A DNA stretch of 64,000 nucleotides from Phytophthora colocasiae (Eukaryota; Oomycota; Peronosporomycetes; Peronosporales; Peronosporaceae). The position numbers and the translations under genes are program-made. Under the pieces are notes generated by a model. That model did not search any database. It had not been told where the DNA came from and saw nothing but the letters and a program-made list of their open reading frames with translations. Of this stretch, positions 61,754-64,000 are shown piece after piece (position 1 is the stretch's first letter; the number at the start of each line of letters is the position of its first letter). The stretch covers positions 1,116,001 to 1,180,000 of the forward strand of contig JAGKQI010000061.1 of the NCBI GenBank assembly GCA_018806915.1, written 5' to 3'.

Positions 61754-62049
61754 ATGTTGAGTATACTGCGTTTCAGCTTCCACGTGCGTCTGCATTCGTT
61801 GATCTTGTGGGTTTCTGGGGTTTCTAGTAGTCTCCCGAGTATTCCTGATGTGGATCAATTACCCGGTTCAGTACTACGAGTGCTGGGCAATAACCCCAGT
61901 CGGATGACGCTTCGAGGCACAAATGTTTATATCGTCGGCAAGGCTATTGATCGACTGTAGTGATGACAAATGAAGGGTTTGTGAAGAACCTGACGGAAGT
62001 GTGTCAACGTCATGGAGTGGACGAGATTTCGGATCTTTTGGTGACTGAC
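61754..62049 (+). pseudogene. LACTB2: LACTB2-like protein, unit C, truncated
   Basis: Start (MLSILRFSFHV) and RVLGNNPSRMTLRGTN are intact. The 11-bp loss also seen in unit A shifts the frame to a stop at 61960; the 10-bp loss that restores the frame in A is absent, and an extra A follows. The gene is cut at about 62049, just before its metal-binding motif, by foreign DNA. Confidence 0.83.
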
Positions 62050-62562
62050 GCACGAAGATGCAGCCCCCCGACAATAGAGACTTTTAGAAGCCCCGGAAAA
62101 TGAAAATCACGTAGTGAAAAACACGTGGCAGGATACCGCTTTTTGACTAAGGGTTTTCGGTACGAAAGGCCGCTTCAGGTTTACCGGGAAAAATAAACCC
62201 GTGACAAAATCACGTAGTCTTCCCCAATAGAGGCAGCCTTGTGTCGCGACCTGATAAGGATCGGGTACTAGCGGGCTGTTATGTGAGTGCAGGTCCGGGC
62301 AGGGAGGCAGAAGACTTAACTGAAACAAATGTAAGTGTCTTGTTGTTGTTCTTCTTCTTAGCAGGTAAAATCACGACTGACTAGTTATGCCGGGAACTCA
62401 CTGCTCCAATGCACACTTGTAAGGGTGACTCCCCGTCGAAACACTAGAGCGGGAGTCCTTGAGAGTGTCCTCCCTCCGCACGACACTCGCGGGAGGATGT
62501 AGATAGACGGCACAGACGGTAGTAAACGGGGACGTACCCCGGAGTGGACCTCGGACGGAACA
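62050..62562. other. Non-coding left part of an unidentified insertion
   Basis: Begins where unit C's LACTB2 stops. No gene. A C-run (GCAGCCCCCCGACAATAGAG, about 62060) would read as a polypurine tract on the minus strand, so this could be the 3' end of a minus-strand retroelement; not proven. Confidence 0.35.
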
Positions 62563-63810
62563 CTACGCCAAGTGGTCACAACACGACGAGTGTGACGAAT
62601 GACAAGGCCCCGAGGCATGGGGCACAGCCGTACACGCAGGTTCGAACGTCATATTCCCGGGCACGGGACAAACTCCCCGACCAAGAGCCGAGCGTCCGCG
62701 ATCGGCACGGCCGTGCCCCATGTCGCGGAGGCACTGCACGACGCGTTGCTCATCGCTACTGAGAACAAAGCCAGACTCGACCTCAGGACGGTAAGTAGTC
62801 AGCGAAGGAGTAGTAGTCGAAACCTCGTTCGGAGTTTCGCTCGGAAGGACGGAGCTCCTCTCTTCAGAGAGAGTAACTGTAGGGCGGACGGTTTCGACGG
62901 GAACTACGGAACTTCTGAGACTAGCAAGGCAAGCAGCCTCTCGACGGTTGCATCGATTCACTTCGCGGCGCACAGATTTTAGCGCCTTCTTCACCACAAA
63001 TCGGGGAGCAACACTCTTCAGACGGCTACTTCCTTGGCCAAATCGCCAACCATGGGTCACAATTCCGACAGCAACAATGACGCCTGTAGTGGGAGTTAGC
63101 CAGCGAGTCCACGCGAACACTAGGTTGAATAAATTCGTCACCACGAGCACCACGGCTAAACCAGCAGTTCCCAGAGTCAGGTCGTACAGCATCATAGGCA
63201 CGTGAATGACCAGCTAGAGTACTAGTAGAATGAACCAGCAGCAACCCTTGACGATGGCCAGGACTCGCTGACCAACGGTTGCCCAAGCCTCCCACGTAGC
63301 GCGAGAGTAAGCCAAGTAGGAATATCCCGAACGCATGCTCAAATCCGGGTGGTAGTCGCCAAAAGTGACCAATAAGGCAGCCCACCAACTCCGTAACATT
63401 ACCCCGTACGGACCATATTCATCTTCACCCTCCTCCAGTACTTGGACAGGGACGGCAAAGAAAGCGTTCCACAGAGCGAACACGTACGACGGTCCAGCGA
63501 GTTGGTTGAGCTCGGGGTCGCTAAGCACTTCCTGGTATCGAGTCACAAAATTGAATAGTATCGACGAGTTCACAGACACCACCATCCAGGCTTGAGTCGT
63601 CAATGACCAGGCTACTCCACGGACCGAAGACGTCAGTACCCAGAGCAGCACAGTAGTTAGGTAAGCAGGGAGTAGCTCGAGACGGAAGTAGTTCTCGTAC
63701 GCGGACAGTAGCAGCTCGTACATGGTGGAGTCAGGTAGAAGTCGCAGGTAGGAGTCACGAGAGTCACTTAATTCGGAGGAGTCGAAAGAGAAAATGGCAG
63801 GAGTGTTCAC
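62563..63810 (-). pseudogene. Multi-pass membrane protein, one in-frame stop
   Basis: Minus-strand frame starting MNTPAIFSFDSSELSDS at 63810, 415 codons with one TAG at 63216-63214 between two hydrophobic halves (WFILLVL and LVIHVPMMLYDL). About six hydrophobic segments (for example PAYLTTVLLWVLTSSVRG, VFALWNAFFAVPVQVL, GLAVVLVVTNLFNLVFAW, TGVIVAVGIV), then a soluble Ser/Thr-rich tail and a Cys/His-rich end. I do not recognise it. The stop falls in the middle of a membrane segment, so either the gene is dead or the stop is a recent mutation. It may belong to a retroelement extending beyond the window. Confidence 0.55.
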
Positions 63811-64000
63811 TCAGCGCCAAGCCCGGTCAAGCAAAGGGTCCGACTCGATAGGAGGTCGAGGAGCTTACACTTGACCGTTGTATGAAGAAATATTCAAGAA
63901 ATTCCACTGAGCCGTTCTCATCAATCCCCGAAGTCTTTCGCGGGAATTACCCGGAAACACGCACGTCTCGTCCCAGGGTACAAGGGGATCTGAAGGCAGA
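63811..64000. other. Upstream of membrane protein, no gene seen
   Basis: Non-coding to the window edge; nothing recognised. Confidence 0.4.

Noticed and set aside
1..64000. tRNA or rRNA genes
   Set aside because: No cloverleaf with conserved A and B boxes and no rRNA-like block was seen on either strand by eye; not a formal search.

Overview
The window looks like nuclear DNA of an oomycete, most likely Phytophthora or a close relative. The basis is the element content (Helitron, chromodomain Ty3/gypsy, Ty1/copia, MULE, Tc1, hAT and PIF/Harbinger-like), short GT-AG introns, ankyrin-like repeats of a type abundant in Phytophthora, and an oomycete-style initiator. Nearly all of it is mobile-element sequence, laid over an old host segment that has been duplicated. 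I saw no tRNA, rRNA or CRISPR.

Layout. 1-11099: three head-to-tail Helitrons. Copy 1 is cut by the window edge and has the only intact helicase. Copy 2 is full length (6682 bp) with a frameshifted Rep-helicase. Copy 3 has lost Rep. 11100-16117: a minus-strand chromodomain Ty3/gypsy (Gypsy-1) with an intact 1500-aa Gag-Pol; the Helitron array interrupts its 3' LTR. 16118-21222: host unit A (PUS7-like, LACTB2-like, an unrecognised fragment, ankyrin-like repeats, and a 263-aa conserved protein). 21232-26234: a MULE with a 9-bp target duplication, a spliced 845-aa transposase and an older DDE transposase remnant inside it. 26472-28023: hAT and Tc1 remnants. 28030-36338: Gypsy-2, a young complete Ty3/gypsy with nearly identical LTRs and a perfect 5-bp target duplication. 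36344-45343: PIF/Harbinger and hAT remnants and a copia element whose two halves now lie in opposite orientation. 45349-48866: host unit B (PUS7, LACTB2, fragment; two local inversions). 48879-58369: Gypsy-3, decayed by in-frame stops. 58672-59811: the rest of unit B (ankyrin, 263-aa protein). 60106-62049: start of unit C (PUS7, LACTB2). 62563-63810: a multi-pass membrane protein frame, unrecognised.

The host units form a decayed tandem array. PUS7 and LACTB2 are divergently transcribed in every copy and have decayed independently; only the 263-aa protein is intact in both copies present. Empty sites in one unit date and delimit insertions in another: the MULE and copia sites are both seen unoccupied next to units B/C.

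Gypsy-2 is the most unusual object. Its whole length, LTRs included, is tiled with short perfect hairpins. It has a textbook -1 frameshift signal between gag and pol. It also carries a long antisense ORF ending in a coiled coil that overlaps the pol chromodomain; one 1-nt deletion appears to have broken both strands' frames together. I know of no description of this combination.
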